Assembly: GCA_963765815.1 (NCBI GenBank)
Contig: CAVXXT010000003.1
Location: 124,001 to 188,000, forward strand
Direction of reading: 5' to 3'
DNA length: 64,000 bases
Source of the DNA: DATLNF01 sp963765815
GTDB taxonomy: Bacteria > Actinomycetota > Actinomycetes > BP-191
The translations under genes were made by a program, and so were the position numbers. Positions within the stretch are counted from its first letter, which is position 1, and every line of letters begins with the position of its first letter. Shown piece by piece: positions 7,872 to 17,882 of the stretch. Below the pieces are notes generated by a model. That model saw nothing but the letters and a program-made list of their open reading frames with translations, made no database searches and was not told the DNA's origin.

Positions 7872-8993
7872 TCAGGCGGCGCCGAGCACCTCGGACAGCG
7901 GGACCGACTCCAGGCCGTGCGCCTCGGCCACCGGCGGGTAGGTGATCAGGCCGCCGACGACGTTGACCCCGAGGGACAGGGCTCGATCGGCCGCGCACGC
8001 TCCGCGGATGCCGCGGTTGGCGATCTCGACGGCGTACGGGAGCGTGACGTTGGTCAGGGCGTAGGTCGACGTGTGCGGCACGGCGCCCGGCATGTTCGCC
8101 ACGCAGTAGAAGATCGAGTTCTTGACCTCGTACGTCGGCTTGGAGTGCGTCGTCGCGCGCGTCGACTCGAAGCAGCCGCCCTGGTCGACCGAGATGTCGA
8201 CCAGCACCGAGCCGGGCTTCATGTTGGCGACCATCTCGTCGGTGACGAGGGTCGGCGCCTTGGCGCCCGGCACCAGGACGGCACCGATCACGAGGTCGGC
8301 CTCGACCACGGCCTTCTCGATCTCGTAGGTGTTGGACGCGATGGTCTGGATCCGGCCCTTGTGGATCCGGTCGACCTCGCGCAGCTTGGCGATGTTGCGG
8401 TCGAGCAGCAGGACCTCGGCCTCCATGCCCTGGGCGATCCACGCGGCGTTGGACCCCGAGATGCCACCGCCGAGCACCACCACCCGCGCCGGGTAGACGC
8501 CGGGGGCACCGCCCATCAGCACGCCGCGACCGCCCTGAGCCCGCTCGAGGAAGTGCGCGCCCGCCTGCGGCGCCATGCGGCCGGCGACCTCGCTCATCGG
8601 GGCGAGCAGCGGCAGCGAGCGGTCCGGCAGCTCGACGGTCTCGTAGGCCACCGCGGTGATCCCCGAGTCGATGATCGCCTTCGTGCACTCCAGGGATGCG
8701 GCCAGGTGCAGGTAGGTGAAGAGGACCTGGTCGCGCCGCATGCGGTGGTACTCCTCCGCGATCGGCTCCTTCACCTTGAGCACGAGATCGGCGGTGGCCC
8801 AGACGTCGTCGGCGGTCGGCAGGATGCGAGCGCCCGCCGCGACGAACTCGTCGTCGGTGATCGACGAGCCGGCGCCGGCGTCGTGCTCGACGACGACGTC
8901 GTGACCCGCGGTGGACAGCTCGCGCACGCCTGCGGGGGTGATCGCGACGCGGTACTCGTTGTCCTTGAGCTCGCTCGGGATGCCGACCAACAC
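7872..8993 (-). CDS. ald: Alanine dehydrogenase
   Basis: NAD-dependent interconversion of L-alanine with pyruvate and ammonia. 373 residues, the usual family length. The N-terminus GIPSELKDNEYRVAITPAG, the LKVKEPIAEEY motif, the LGGGISGSNAAWIAQGMEA nucleotide-binding fold and the VDISVDQGGCFES signature are all present. GTG start with a GAGGAG about seven bases upstream; a possible -10 hexamer TAGACT lies at 9047-9052. Confidence 0.95.
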   Translation of the reverse strand: MLVGIPSELKDNEYRVAITPAGVRELSTAGHDVVVEHDAGAGSSITDDEFVAAGARILPTADDVWATADLVLKVKEPIAEEYHRMRRDQVLFTYLHLAASLECTKAIIDSGITAVAYETVELPDRSLPLLAPMSEVAGRMAPQAGAHFLERAQGGRGVLMGGAPGVYPARVVVLGGGISGSNAAWIAQGMEAEVLLLDRNIAKLREVDRIHKGRIQTIASNTYEIEKAVVEADLVIGAVLVPGAKAPTLVTDEMVANMKPGSVLVDISVDQGGCFESTRATTHSKPTYEVKNSIFYCVANMPGAVPHTSTYALTNVTLPYAVEIANRGIRGACAADRALSLGVNVVGGLITYPPVAEAHGLESVPLSEVLGAA

Positions 8994-9075
8994 GTGCGCG
9001 CTCCTCGCTCGGCGACGCCGGCACGCCGTTGTGCCGGACCCGCGCGAGTCTAGTTGCAGATCGCCCTCCGGCGGG

Positions 9076-10932
9076 TCAGCTCAGCCGAGCCCGCCGTCGC
9101 GCCCCGAGCACTGCTGCCCCAGCCGTCGCGGGGAGCAGCAACCACGGGCTCACTCCCCCGCCCGTCGCCGGCAGCGACCGCACCGGGGCGGGCGTCGGCG
9201 GCCGCACGACCGGCTTGGCGGGCACCGGCAGGACCGGCTTGTCCGGGCGGACGACGGCCACGCCGAGCTCGTCCGCGCCGACGCTCGCAGGCACGCGCAG
9301 GACCGAGGTGCCGTCGAGCGCGATCTCGTTGGTCGACTGCACCGTGTCGCCGTAGAGCGCCTCGGCGGTGTTCATCGACATCACCGCCAGGCCGAGCCGG
9401 TGGCCCTCCTCGAGCACCCAGTCGACCGGCTGGAACTGCACCTTCCCCCGCCACGTCTCCCCCGCCGTCAGCGGGACCGACTCACGCAGCGAGGTGCGGT
9501 TGGCCGAGTTGAGCAGGCCCCTGGTGATGACCTCGCGTCCCCCGGTGCCGTCGTCGTCGAACAGCACCGGAGTGAGGAACGTCGACGTCCCGCTCGTCGT
9601 CACCGTCGCGTCGAGCTCGGGCACGCCGGAGATCCGCACGCGCTCGGTGAGCTCCGCGCCGAGGAAGACCACCGATGAGCCGGCCGCGTCCCCGGCGAGC
9701 ACGTCGCTCTCGCTCAGCGCCGGGTTGTCGTCGGTCCACTCGGCGATCTCGAGGTCGGGCAGCCCGAGCGAGCCCTTCTCCCCGTCGCCGAGGGCGAGCT
9801 GCAGCGGGACGGTCTCGGTCGACGACGGAGGCCAGGTGCTGTCCTGGAACCGCTCCGCGCCGTTCACCTCGCTGTCGGAGCGCGGCAGGTCCATGACACC
9901 GGTCTTCAGGCCGAGCAGCCACTCGTCGAACCAGGCGTGGTAGATGTCCTGGTTGTCCTCGACCTGGTTGCCGCTGTGGCCCTTCTGGCCCATCACCAGC
10001 TTCTTCGGGTGGCTGTCCGGCAGGGCGGTCCACATCTCATAGCTGTTGATCGGGTGCACGTTGTAGTCGCGCCAGCTGCCGACGACGAGCGTGCTCGCCG
10101 TGATGCCGCCGACCTTGACGAGGTAGTCGCGCTCGTCCCAGAACCCGTCGTACACGGGGTCCGGCAGGAAGGCGCGCTGGTTGTGCTCCACCCGCTCGCA
10201 GGGCGTGGCGTGGTCGCGCACCGCCTCGGCCCACGCCGTCCCACCCTGCGCGTTGGTCGGGGGCAGGAAGCCGAAGCCGAAGTCGAAGCCGACCGGCGTC
10301 GCGCTGCCCGAGTAGAAGCGCACACCCTGGCCGTAGGCGTAGTCGTACCAGCGCCCGATGGCGACCTGCGGCACGATCGTCGTCAGGTGCGGAGGGTTGG
10401 TGATCGCGGTGGCCCACTGCGTGGTGCCGTCGTAGGAGCCGCCGATCATGCCGACCTTGCCGCTGCTCCACTCCTGGGTGCCGAGGAACTCGACCACGTC
10501 GTGGCCGGTCTCCTGCTCGCGGATGCCGCCGTGGTCGTAGCAGCCGCTCGACTCGCGGGTGCCCACGAGGTCGAACTCGGCGCGCGCGTAACCGCGGGGG
10601 ATGAAGTAGTCGCCGACCGCGTCGGCCTCGGCCTCGACCTGCGGCGCCGCGCCGACCGGCCGGCGCAGGACGTGGTACGGCGAGTAGGTGAGGATCACCG
10701 GAACCTTGACACCCTCGGGCACGACCGGCCGCTCGACGACGCCGTAGATCGTGCCGTGCTTGGTCGGGACGCGGTACTCCTCCAGGACGGACTCGGTGTA
10801 GATCGGCTCGCTGCGACCGTGGACCGTCCGGTAGCCCGGCTCGTCGCCCTCGTCGCCGCTGGCGGACGTGACGAGCGGGACGAGGGCACCGATCACCAGC
10901 GCGGACAGGCACAGTCGGGTCGAGCGGCGCAC
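9076..10932 (-). CDS. Secreted CocE/NonD-type serine hydrolase with LPXTG cell-wall anchor
   Basis: About 618 residues. The N-terminus is a signal peptide (VRRSTRLCLSALVIGALV, then SASGDEGDE). The catalytic domain is an alpha/beta-hydrolase of the CocE / X-Pro dipeptidyl-peptidase S15 class: the nucleophile elbow is GGSYDGTTQWA, and the C-terminal jelly-roll region (SGVPELDATVTTSGTS-like) is present. The protein ends LPATGGG, a hydrophobic stretch and RRRARLS, a textbook sortase sorting signal. GTG at 10932 is chosen because it gives the signal peptide and has GAGGAG just upstream; the frame continues upstream without support. Substrate is unknown; an extracellular peptidase or esterase covalently bound to peptidoglycan is likely. 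Confidence 0.85.
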   Translation of the reverse strand: MRRSTRLCLSALVIGALVPLVTSASGDEGDEPGYRTVHGRSEPIYTESVLEEYRVPTKHGTIYGVVERPVVPEGVKVPVILTYSPYHVLRRPVGAAPQVEAEADAVGDYFIPRGYARAEFDLVGTRESSGCYDHGGIREQETGHDVVEFLGTQEWSSGKVGMIGGSYDGTTQWATAITNPPHLTTIVPQVAIGRWYDYAYGQGVRFYSGSATPVGFDFGFGFLPPTNAQGGTAWAEAVRDHATPCERVEHNQRAFLPDPVYDGFWDERDYLVKVGGITASTLVVGSWRDYNVHPINSYEMWTALPDSHPKKLVMGQKGHSGNQVEDNQDIYHAWFDEWLLGLKTGVMDLPRSDSEVNGAERFQDSTWPPSSTETVPLQLALGDGEKGSLGLPDLEIAEWTDDNPALSESDVLAGDAAGSSVVFLGAELTERVRISGVPELDATVTTSGTSTFLTPVLFDDDGTGGREVITRGLLNSANRTSLRESVPLTAGETWRGKVQFQPVDWVLEEGHRLGLAVMSMNTAEALYGDTVQSTNEIALDGTSVLRVPASVGADELGVAVVRPDKPVLPVPAKPVVRPPTPAPVRSLPATGGGVSPWLLLPATAGAAVLGARRRARLS

Positions 10933-11000
10933 GAGTGCTCCTCGCGAAGGCTGCTTACTGGTCGGGTCCGACTTCGTCGTGCCGGGACGATGTCCTGCGG

Positions 11001-11575
11001 TCAGGCCGGGCGAAGCGATCGGTACCCCGTACGCCGGGCGCGGTCGGCGCCGAGCACGGCCACGACGCACATCCCGTTGCGGATCGTGCCGTCGTCGACC
11101 CAGCGCAGCGCCTCGTCGAGGTCGACCCAGGTCGGGTCGAGGTCGAGCTCCTCGTCGTGCAGCTCCGGGCGCTCGCCGACCGGCACCGGCTCAGGCCCGC
11201 GAGCGAGGAAGACGCGGTAGGCCTCGTCGGTCATGCCGGGAGAGCTCAGCACGTCGCCGAGGACGTACCACTCCCGCGCGCGGAGCCCGGCTTCCTCCAC
11301 CAGCTCACGCTGAGCGGTGACGACGAGGTCCTCGCCGGCGACGTCGCGTATGCCCGCGGGCACCTCCCACAGGGAGTCGGCGACGCTGTGCCGGTATTGG
11401 CGGATCAGCAGCACCCGATCGTCGTCGTCCACCACGATCACCCCGACCGCGCCTGGGTGCACGACGATGTCGCGCTGTCCCACCCGGCCGCCGGGCATCG
11501 TCACCTGGTCGACGCGCAGGGAGATGACCCGGCCGTTGAAGACGACCTCGCTCGACGTGACGTCGTAGGAGTGCG

Positions 11576-11579
<4 letters not shown>
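11001..11579 (-). CDS. NUDIX hydrolase, ADP-ribose pyrophosphatase type
   Basis: Hydrolyses nucleoside diphosphate derivatives, probably ADP-ribose. 192 residues. The Nudix box appears as GEDLVVTAQRELVEEAGL with the REL-EE core intact, preceded by EVPAGIRDV as in the ADP-ribose pyrophosphatase subfamily. The GTG at 11579 overlaps the pyrG stop by four bases (GTGA), so translation is coupled to CTP synthase; the same pair occurs in mycobacteria (Rv1699-1700). Confidence 0.88.
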
Positions 11580-13261
<1,682 letters not shown>

Positions 13262-13351
13262 GCTCGCGTCTCCCGTGGTTCAGGCTCACTGGTCCCGCCG
13301 CGATGATCGGCGGGAGTGACGGGGGAAGATCCCGCACGTCCACGGGAGTCG

Positions 13352-13357
13352 AGAATA
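13352..13357 (-). promoter_or_regulatory. Possible -10 element of pyrG
   Basis: TATTCT on the minus strand, in an otherwise very GC-rich stretch upstream of pyrG. No good -35 hexamer is seen at the usual distance, so this is a weak prediction. Confidence 0.3.
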
Positions 13358-13399
13358 CCGCACCCCAGGGCCGCCGCCGCGCGACGCGCCGCCGGACAC

Positions 13400-13441
13400 G
13401 ACTCGGCCCGCCGGCTCCCGGAGGAGGCGGCGGGCCGAGTC
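13400..13441 (-). terminator. Strong hairpin after the GlsB/YeaQ-like gene
   Basis: A perfect 14-base-pair stem (GACTCGGCCCGCCG, 13400-13413, paired with 13428-13441) with a 14-base loop, about 20 bases past the stop of the upstream gene. No U-run follows, as is common for actinobacterial terminators. It separates that gene from pyrG. Confidence 0.65.
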
Positions 13442-13462
13442 GGTACGACGTGCGGCGGGCGC

Positions 13463-13744
13463 TTAGAGCCGTGCGCGGCGGCCGGCGGTCGCGTTGTAGA
13501 CGAGCAGGGCGATCACGGCGCCGACGATCGAGCCGAGCAGGTTCGCCGGCCGGAGGTAGCCGTCCTCGTTGCCGAAGAGCAGCGAGCCGAGGAAGCCGCC
13601 GACGAACGAGCCGACGATGCCGAGCAGGATGGTGGAGCCGATGCTCATGGAGTCGTCACCGGGCACCAGTGCGCGAGCGAGGAAGCCCGCGACCAGACCC
13701 ACGATGACAAGAGCGATGATGAACCCGATCACGATGTCCTCCAA
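13463..13744 (-). CDS. GlsB/YeaQ/YmgE-family small membrane protein
   Basis: 93 residues with three hydrophobic segments and glycine zipper-like packing (IALVIVGLVAGFLARALVPG, STILLGIVGSFVGGFLGSLL, NLLGSIVGAVIALLVYN). This matches the transglycosylase-associated/GlsB family, general-stress-linked small membrane proteins without an established reaction. Monocistronic by appearance: 120 bases upstream without a gene and a strong hairpin downstream. Confidence 0.85.
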   Translation of the reverse strand: MEDIVIGFIIALVIVGLVAGFLARALVPGDDSMSIGSTILLGIVGSFVGGFLGSLLFGNEDGYLRPANLLGSIVGAVIALLVYNATAGRRARL

Positions 13745-13864
13745 GGGATGTGTGCGTTTCGCTGTCGCGTCCGGCGTACCCCCGTCATCTGCGCGATGAA
13801 CCTCACGATGACGTGCGGTGCGAACTGACGGGCACCGCCCCCAGGAATGTCGGCGCGGCAGGTT

Positions 13865-14692
13865 TCAGCGCCGGTTGCGCTCGCCCAGCTCCCACACCGC
13901 CTGCTCGGCCGTGGCGGCGAACAGGTCGGCCCGGCTCGCCGCTCGTTCGGCCTCGCGCATCAGCTGCCGCGCCAACTTCGCGGCGCGGTCGGCGTCGGCC
14001 CAGACGGCCTTCCGGCGTCCGACCTCGGCCTTGGCCTCGTCGGCCTCGGCGCGCAGCCGAGCCGCCTTCTCGCTCGCCTCGCGAAGCCGCCGATCCCCGT
14101 CGTCGGCCACGTCCGCCGGCGGTGTGCGGCGACCCGCCTTCGTCGTTGCTGCATGACGCGTCCGCGCGGTGGCCGGCGGCCCACCTGGCGGCCGGGCAAT
14201 CGGGACCGCGCTGCCGAAGTTGAAGCCGCCCGCCTCACCGACCTCGCGCAGCATCCCCGCGCCCCACTCGGCCAGCATCCCCTCGTCGGCGAGCGACGCC
14301 TCGACAGCCGTGGCGACCGCGTCCCGGGTGGCGGCGGTGACGTCGCGGTCGCGCTGAGCGGCGACCGCAACCACGCCGCGTACGACGTCGTCGACCAGGG
14401 CGCGCCGCCGCCCGGCGAGCTCCCGCAGGGCCGAGCCGTCCCCGCCGCCCAGCGCGCGGTCCTGCGCCTCGCGCAGAGCGGCGCCGAGCTCGCCCGCGCG
14501 GTCGACCAGCTCAGGCATCGACCGGGCGAGCAGGTTGAGCAGCCACACCGACACAGTGGGCCGACGCAGCGCCTTGACCGCCGCTGCTCCCGCCGCATCA
14601 CCGTCCTTGCGCAGCCGGGCGGCCAGTGCGTCCCGCGCAGCGACGAAGTCTTCGGGGTCGAGCGCGTACAGGTCGCGCGTCGCGTCGGTCAC
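13865..14692 (-). CDS. Unknown coiled-coil protein at the end of the envelope operon
   Basis: About 275 residues, not assigned to a function. The N-terminus (LYALDPEDFVAARDALAARL, then AAVKALRRPTVSVWLLNLLAR) resembles a conserved actinobacterial hypothetical protein. The middle is alanine/proline/arginine-rich. The C-terminal ~90 residues are a charged coiled coil (REASEKAARLRAEADEAKAE, RRKAVWADADRAAKL). No membrane segment or signal peptide is seen, so it should be cytoplasmic. The GTG at 14692 overlaps the stop of the phosphatase-like membrane protein (GTGA), making it the last gene of the long operon. Confidence 0.65.
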   Translation of the reverse strand: MTDATRDLYALDPEDFVAARDALAARLRKDGDAAGAAAVKALRRPTVSVWLLNLLARSMPELVDRAGELGAALREAQDRALGGGDGSALRELAGRRRALVDDVVRGVVAVAAQRDRDVTAATRDAVATAVEASLADEGMLAEWGAGMLREVGEAGGFNFGSAVPIARPPGGPPATARTRHAATTKAGRRTPPADVADDGDRRLREASEKAARLRAEADEAKAEVGRRKAVWADADRAAKLARQLMREAERAASRADLFAATAEQAVWELGERNRR

Positions 14693-16776
14693 GGGCCGGC
14701 CGCTCCCCCGACGACCGCTGCCTCGTCGCGGTCCGCCGCCTCGATCTCGGCGGTGCGGACCGACACGGTCAAGGCCACCGGGATCGCGATGGTCAGCGCC
14801 AGCGCCGGCACGGCGACGCCGGAGTCGTTCGCGGCGAATCCGACGAGCGCCATGACGAGCACCGAGACTAGACCGGCCCGAAGCGCGGGAGTCCGCTCGA
14901 GCGCCCGACGAAGTCCTCCCCACGGCTTGAGGAGCACGAAGGCGAGAAAGCCCACGGCGATCGGCACCACGAGGGTGAGGACGCTGTGCGTGAGGAGACG
15001 GAGGTTGGCCTGCGCCTTCCTCGTGATGATCGTCCGCGCGCCGCCGTCTCGAACCTGCTCGACGAACCGGCCGAGGTGCGATCGGGCCTCCTCCGGCCGG
15101 GTGTAGTCGAGCAGCGCGAACGCGGTGACGAGTGCGATCGCGAGAGTCATCACCAGCAACAGGACTCGCCACGACACGCGACGGCCGAGGAGGAGGAGCC
15201 CGAGCACCGCGAAGCCCGGCACGAGAGCGATGACCCCGCCGAAGTCGCTCCCCCACGACGGATTGCCGTCAATTGCCACAGCGGCGATTCCCGACGACGC
15301 GACGAGCAGCATCGTCGTACGCCGGCTCCGACCGTCGCAGAGCGCAGCGGTCGCGAGCAGCGCGCTGGTCGCGAGAACGGCGAACGCGACGTTGCCGACG
15401 CCGGCGAACCGGCCGGCGACGAGCGGTGAGTAGCCCGCCAGGCTGGACAGCTGGAGCCTCGCGCCCGTGATCAGGTCAACGGCGAGGACCGCCGCGGTCA
15501 TGGCCGCCACAGCGCCCGGCGGGCCGAGCAGCCGGTGCCGCCACGGGCCGCTGCTGGCGATGACGAACAGCAGTGCGTCGATGCCGGCGACGACGGCCAG
15601 CAGGACGCCGAGGCCGTGCCTCCACCACGGCACCAGCTGGGCGAGGTAGGTCGCCGCCGGCACCGCGGCGAACGCGAGCGACGCGTGCCGGGTGAGCCGG
15701 CGGATGCGGTCCTTCGATCCCGGCGGTCGACGGCGCAGCGCCCACCAGGCGTAGCCGTAGAGCAGGAGCTGGGCGAGGACGAGGAGGAAGAAGAACGGCG
15801 GCACGTACCTGCGGTGCGCCCCGGCGGCGACGTCGTGGTCGACGAGTCGCGCGACGTCGACGCCGCGTGCGCCGACCGCGGTCATCCGCTGCCCGACCAT
15901 CGCGTCCGGCTGCGGCACGCCGAGGGCGTGCAGGACGGTCGGTGCCGCGTCGATGAGCTGCACGAAGTCGGCCCGTCGGGTCGACGCCGACCGCAGGGAG
16001 GAGTGACCGAAGCCCGGCCCGAGCGCGACCGCCACCTGCAGGTGCGGCGAGTCGAGTCGACGGTGGCTGATGCCGAGCACGAGGAGGAGGTCGTCAGGCC
16101 GACGGAGTCCGGCGACCGCCTGGACGGTCGCGTCGACGGCGGACAGGCCGGAGCGGTCGGCGTACGCAGAAGCGTCCTCGACGACGACCAGGTCGAAGCC
16201 CTCGATGTCCGCCGGGCCAAGGGCACCGGTCGTCTCGACGTGGCTGTCGACGTCCCCGGCGGCGTCAGCGGTGCCGAGGACGGCACCACGGCCGACCGCG
16301 AGTGTTCGGCGACCGGCCGCGTGCAGCGCAGCACCAAGGCCGCCGATCTGCGCGTCGAACGACAGCCGGTCGTTGTTCGCCTGGATCGGGCCGATCGCCG
16401 GGTCGTGTGTGCCGGTGCTGCTCGAAGTCGGCGCCGGCAGGTCCTCCTGGCCCTGCGGCGGGAGCGTGACCTTCTCGTCCCGGCCGGCCGTGCGCGCCCT
16501 GGCCCGGTTGCCGGCGGAGAAGGTGACCCAGCCGTCGTACCGGCGGGTCACCGCCGACGCTGCCCGCACCGACAACGCGCCGATCGATCCCTCGCCGGCG
16601 AGCGCCTGCAGGTGCGGCATCGACCCGGCGGTCACGTCAGACCAGTCGAGGCCGGGTACGCCGACGACGAGCACCCGCTCGACGCGACGTTCCTGCGCCG
16701 CCGATGCCGGAGCCGACCCGGACAGGATCGATCCGACGGCCACGGCCGCAGCCAAGAGCGCCGTAGCTCTCCTCAT
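14689..16776 (-). CDS. Membrane protein with extracytoplasmic alkaline-phosphatase-like domain
   Basis: 695 residues. A signal sequence (ALLAAAVAVGSILSGSAPAS) is followed by a ~300-residue soluble region with the alkaline-phosphatase superfamily start (RVLVVGVPGLDWSDVTAG, MPHLQALAGEGSIGALSVR), then from about residue 325 by roughly ten transmembrane helices, the first being FFFLLVLAQLLLYGYAWWAL. A hydrolase or phosphotransferase acting on a lipid-linked or envelope substrate outside the membrane is plausible but not shown; metal-ligand residues are not all obvious. It overlaps the GT4 gene stop by ATGA (16773-16776). Confidence 0.7.
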   Translation of the reverse strand: MRRATALLAAAVAVGSILSGSAPASAAQERRVERVLVVGVPGLDWSDVTAGSMPHLQALAGEGSIGALSVRAASAVTRRYDGWVTFSAGNRARARTAGRDEKVTLPPQGQEDLPAPTSSSTGTHDPAIGPIQANNDRLSFDAQIGGLGAALHAAGRRTLAVGRGAVLGTADAAGDVDSHVETTGALGPADIEGFDLVVVEDASAYADRSGLSAVDATVQAVAGLRRPDDLLLVLGISHRRLDSPHLQVAVALGPGFGHSSLRSASTRRADFVQLIDAAPTVLHALGVPQPDAMVGQRMTAVGARGVDVARLVDHDVAAGAHRRYVPPFFFLLVLAQLLLYGYAWWALRRRPPGSKDRIRRLTRHASLAFAAVPAATYLAQLVPWWRHGLGVLLAVVAGIDALLFVIASSGPWRHRLLGPPGAVAAMTAAVLAVDLITGARLQLSSLAGYSPLVAGRFAGVGNVAFAVLATSALLATAALCDGRSRRTTMLLVASSGIAAVAIDGNPSWGSDFGGVIALVPGFAVLGLLLLGRRVSWRVLLLVMTLAIALVTAFALLDYTRPEEARSHLGRFVEQVRDGGARTIITRKAQANLRLLTHSVLTLVVPIAVGFLAFVLLKPWGGLRRALERTPALRAGLVSVLVMALVGFAANDSGVAVPALALTIAIPVALTVSVRTAEIEAADRDEAAVVGGAAGP

Positions 16777-17882
16777 CGCGCGAGCTCCGCGTAGACGTCG
16801 ACGACGTTCGCAGCGGCGGTCATGGCGTCCGGCCAGAGCGCACCCCGCTCCGCCCCGCGAGCGGCGAGCGCGGCGCGCTCGGTGTCGTCGTCGACCAGGC
16901 GCACGATCGCGTCGGTGAGCGCCCCGACGTCCTCGGCGGGCACCAGCGTCGCGGCGCCGCCGCCCAGCAGTCCGGGCAGCCCGCCGACGGCGGCGGCGAC
17001 GAGGGGGCGGCCGGCGAGGAGCGTCTCGTGCGCCGAGAGCGGGCTGCCCTCCCAGCGGCTCGGCATCACGACGAGGTCGGCTGCGGCGAGCAGGTCGCCA
17101 GTGTCGTCCCGCCAGCCCAGCAGCTGCACGGGCGCCGCCGACCGCGAGACCAGCGCGGCGAGGTCGGCTCGCACCGGTCCGTCGCCGGCGATGACGAAGC
17201 GCACCGGGCAGCTCGCCGCGCGGGCGACGTCGACGGAGGCGGCGATGAGGAGGTCGAACCCCTTCTGCGGGTGCAGCCGGCCGATGGCCAGGACGAGCAC
17301 CGTGTCGTCGTCGACGCCGAGCTCCGTGCGGATAGCGGTGAGGTCCGCTGGCGATCGGACTGGTGCGGTCGAGCCGACCGGGGCAAGCCGCACGTCGCGC
17401 CCACCGAGACCGCGGACCCGGTCCACCAGGTCGGGGCTGACGCAGAGCGTCACCGTGGCCCGTCGTGCGATGCGCCCTTCCGCGAGCCCGAGCAGCCGGC
17501 CGGCCGCACCGCCGCGGAGGATCGCGTTGTGCCAGGTCACGACGAGCGGAACCCCGCGGCGCACGGCGTAGCCCGCCACGAGCCCAGCGCGCAGTCCGTG
17601 AGCGTGCACGACGTCCCGGTCCGCCATCGCCCGCCGCGCATGCCGCGACACCACGACGTCCTGGATCGGGTCGAGCCGTTCCGCGATCTCCACCGGGACG
17701 AAGCGCGCGCCGCCGGCGGTGAAGTGGAAGTCGGCTTCGGTCGCGGCCGGCCCGGCGACGACGACGTCCATCCCCGCCGCGGACGCGACGTCGACGACCG
17801 CCCGCACGTGGCGTCCGGTGCCGCCCGCAGTCGTCGCGACGCAGAGCCCCAGCCGCCGGCCGCGAAGCGTCGTGTCAGCCAC
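16773..17882 (-). CDS. GT4-family glycosyltransferase
   Basis: 369 residues with the two-Rossmann GT-B fold: N-terminal LCVATTAGGTGRHVRAVVDV and HAHGLRAGLVAGYA, C-terminal domain beginning VLAIGRLHPQKGFDLLIAA. The nucleotide-sugar E-x7-E motif is present as PSRWEGSPLSAHETLLAG. It transfers a sugar from a nucleotide donor, presumably to a lipid carrier or envelope polymer at the cytoplasmic membrane face. It overlaps the end of the MurJ-like gene by eight bases. Donor and acceptor are unknown. Confidence 0.88.
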   Translation of the reverse strand: MADTTLRGRRLGLCVATTAGGTGRHVRAVVDVASAAGMDVVVAGPAATEADFHFTAGGARFVPVEIAERLDPIQDVVVSRHARRAMADRDVVHAHGLRAGLVAGYAVRRGVPLVVTWHNAILRGGAAGRLLGLAEGRIARRATVTLCVSPDLVDRVRGLGGRDVRLAPVGSTAPVRSPADLTAIRTELGVDDDTVLVLAIGRLHPQKGFDLLIAASVDVARAASCPVRFVIAGDGPVRADLAALVSRSAAPVQLLGWRDDTGDLLAAADLVVMPSRWEGSPLSAHETLLAGRPLVAAAVGGLPGLLGGGAATLVPAEDVGALTDAIVRLVDDDTERAALAARGAERGALWPDAMTAAANVVDVYAELAR

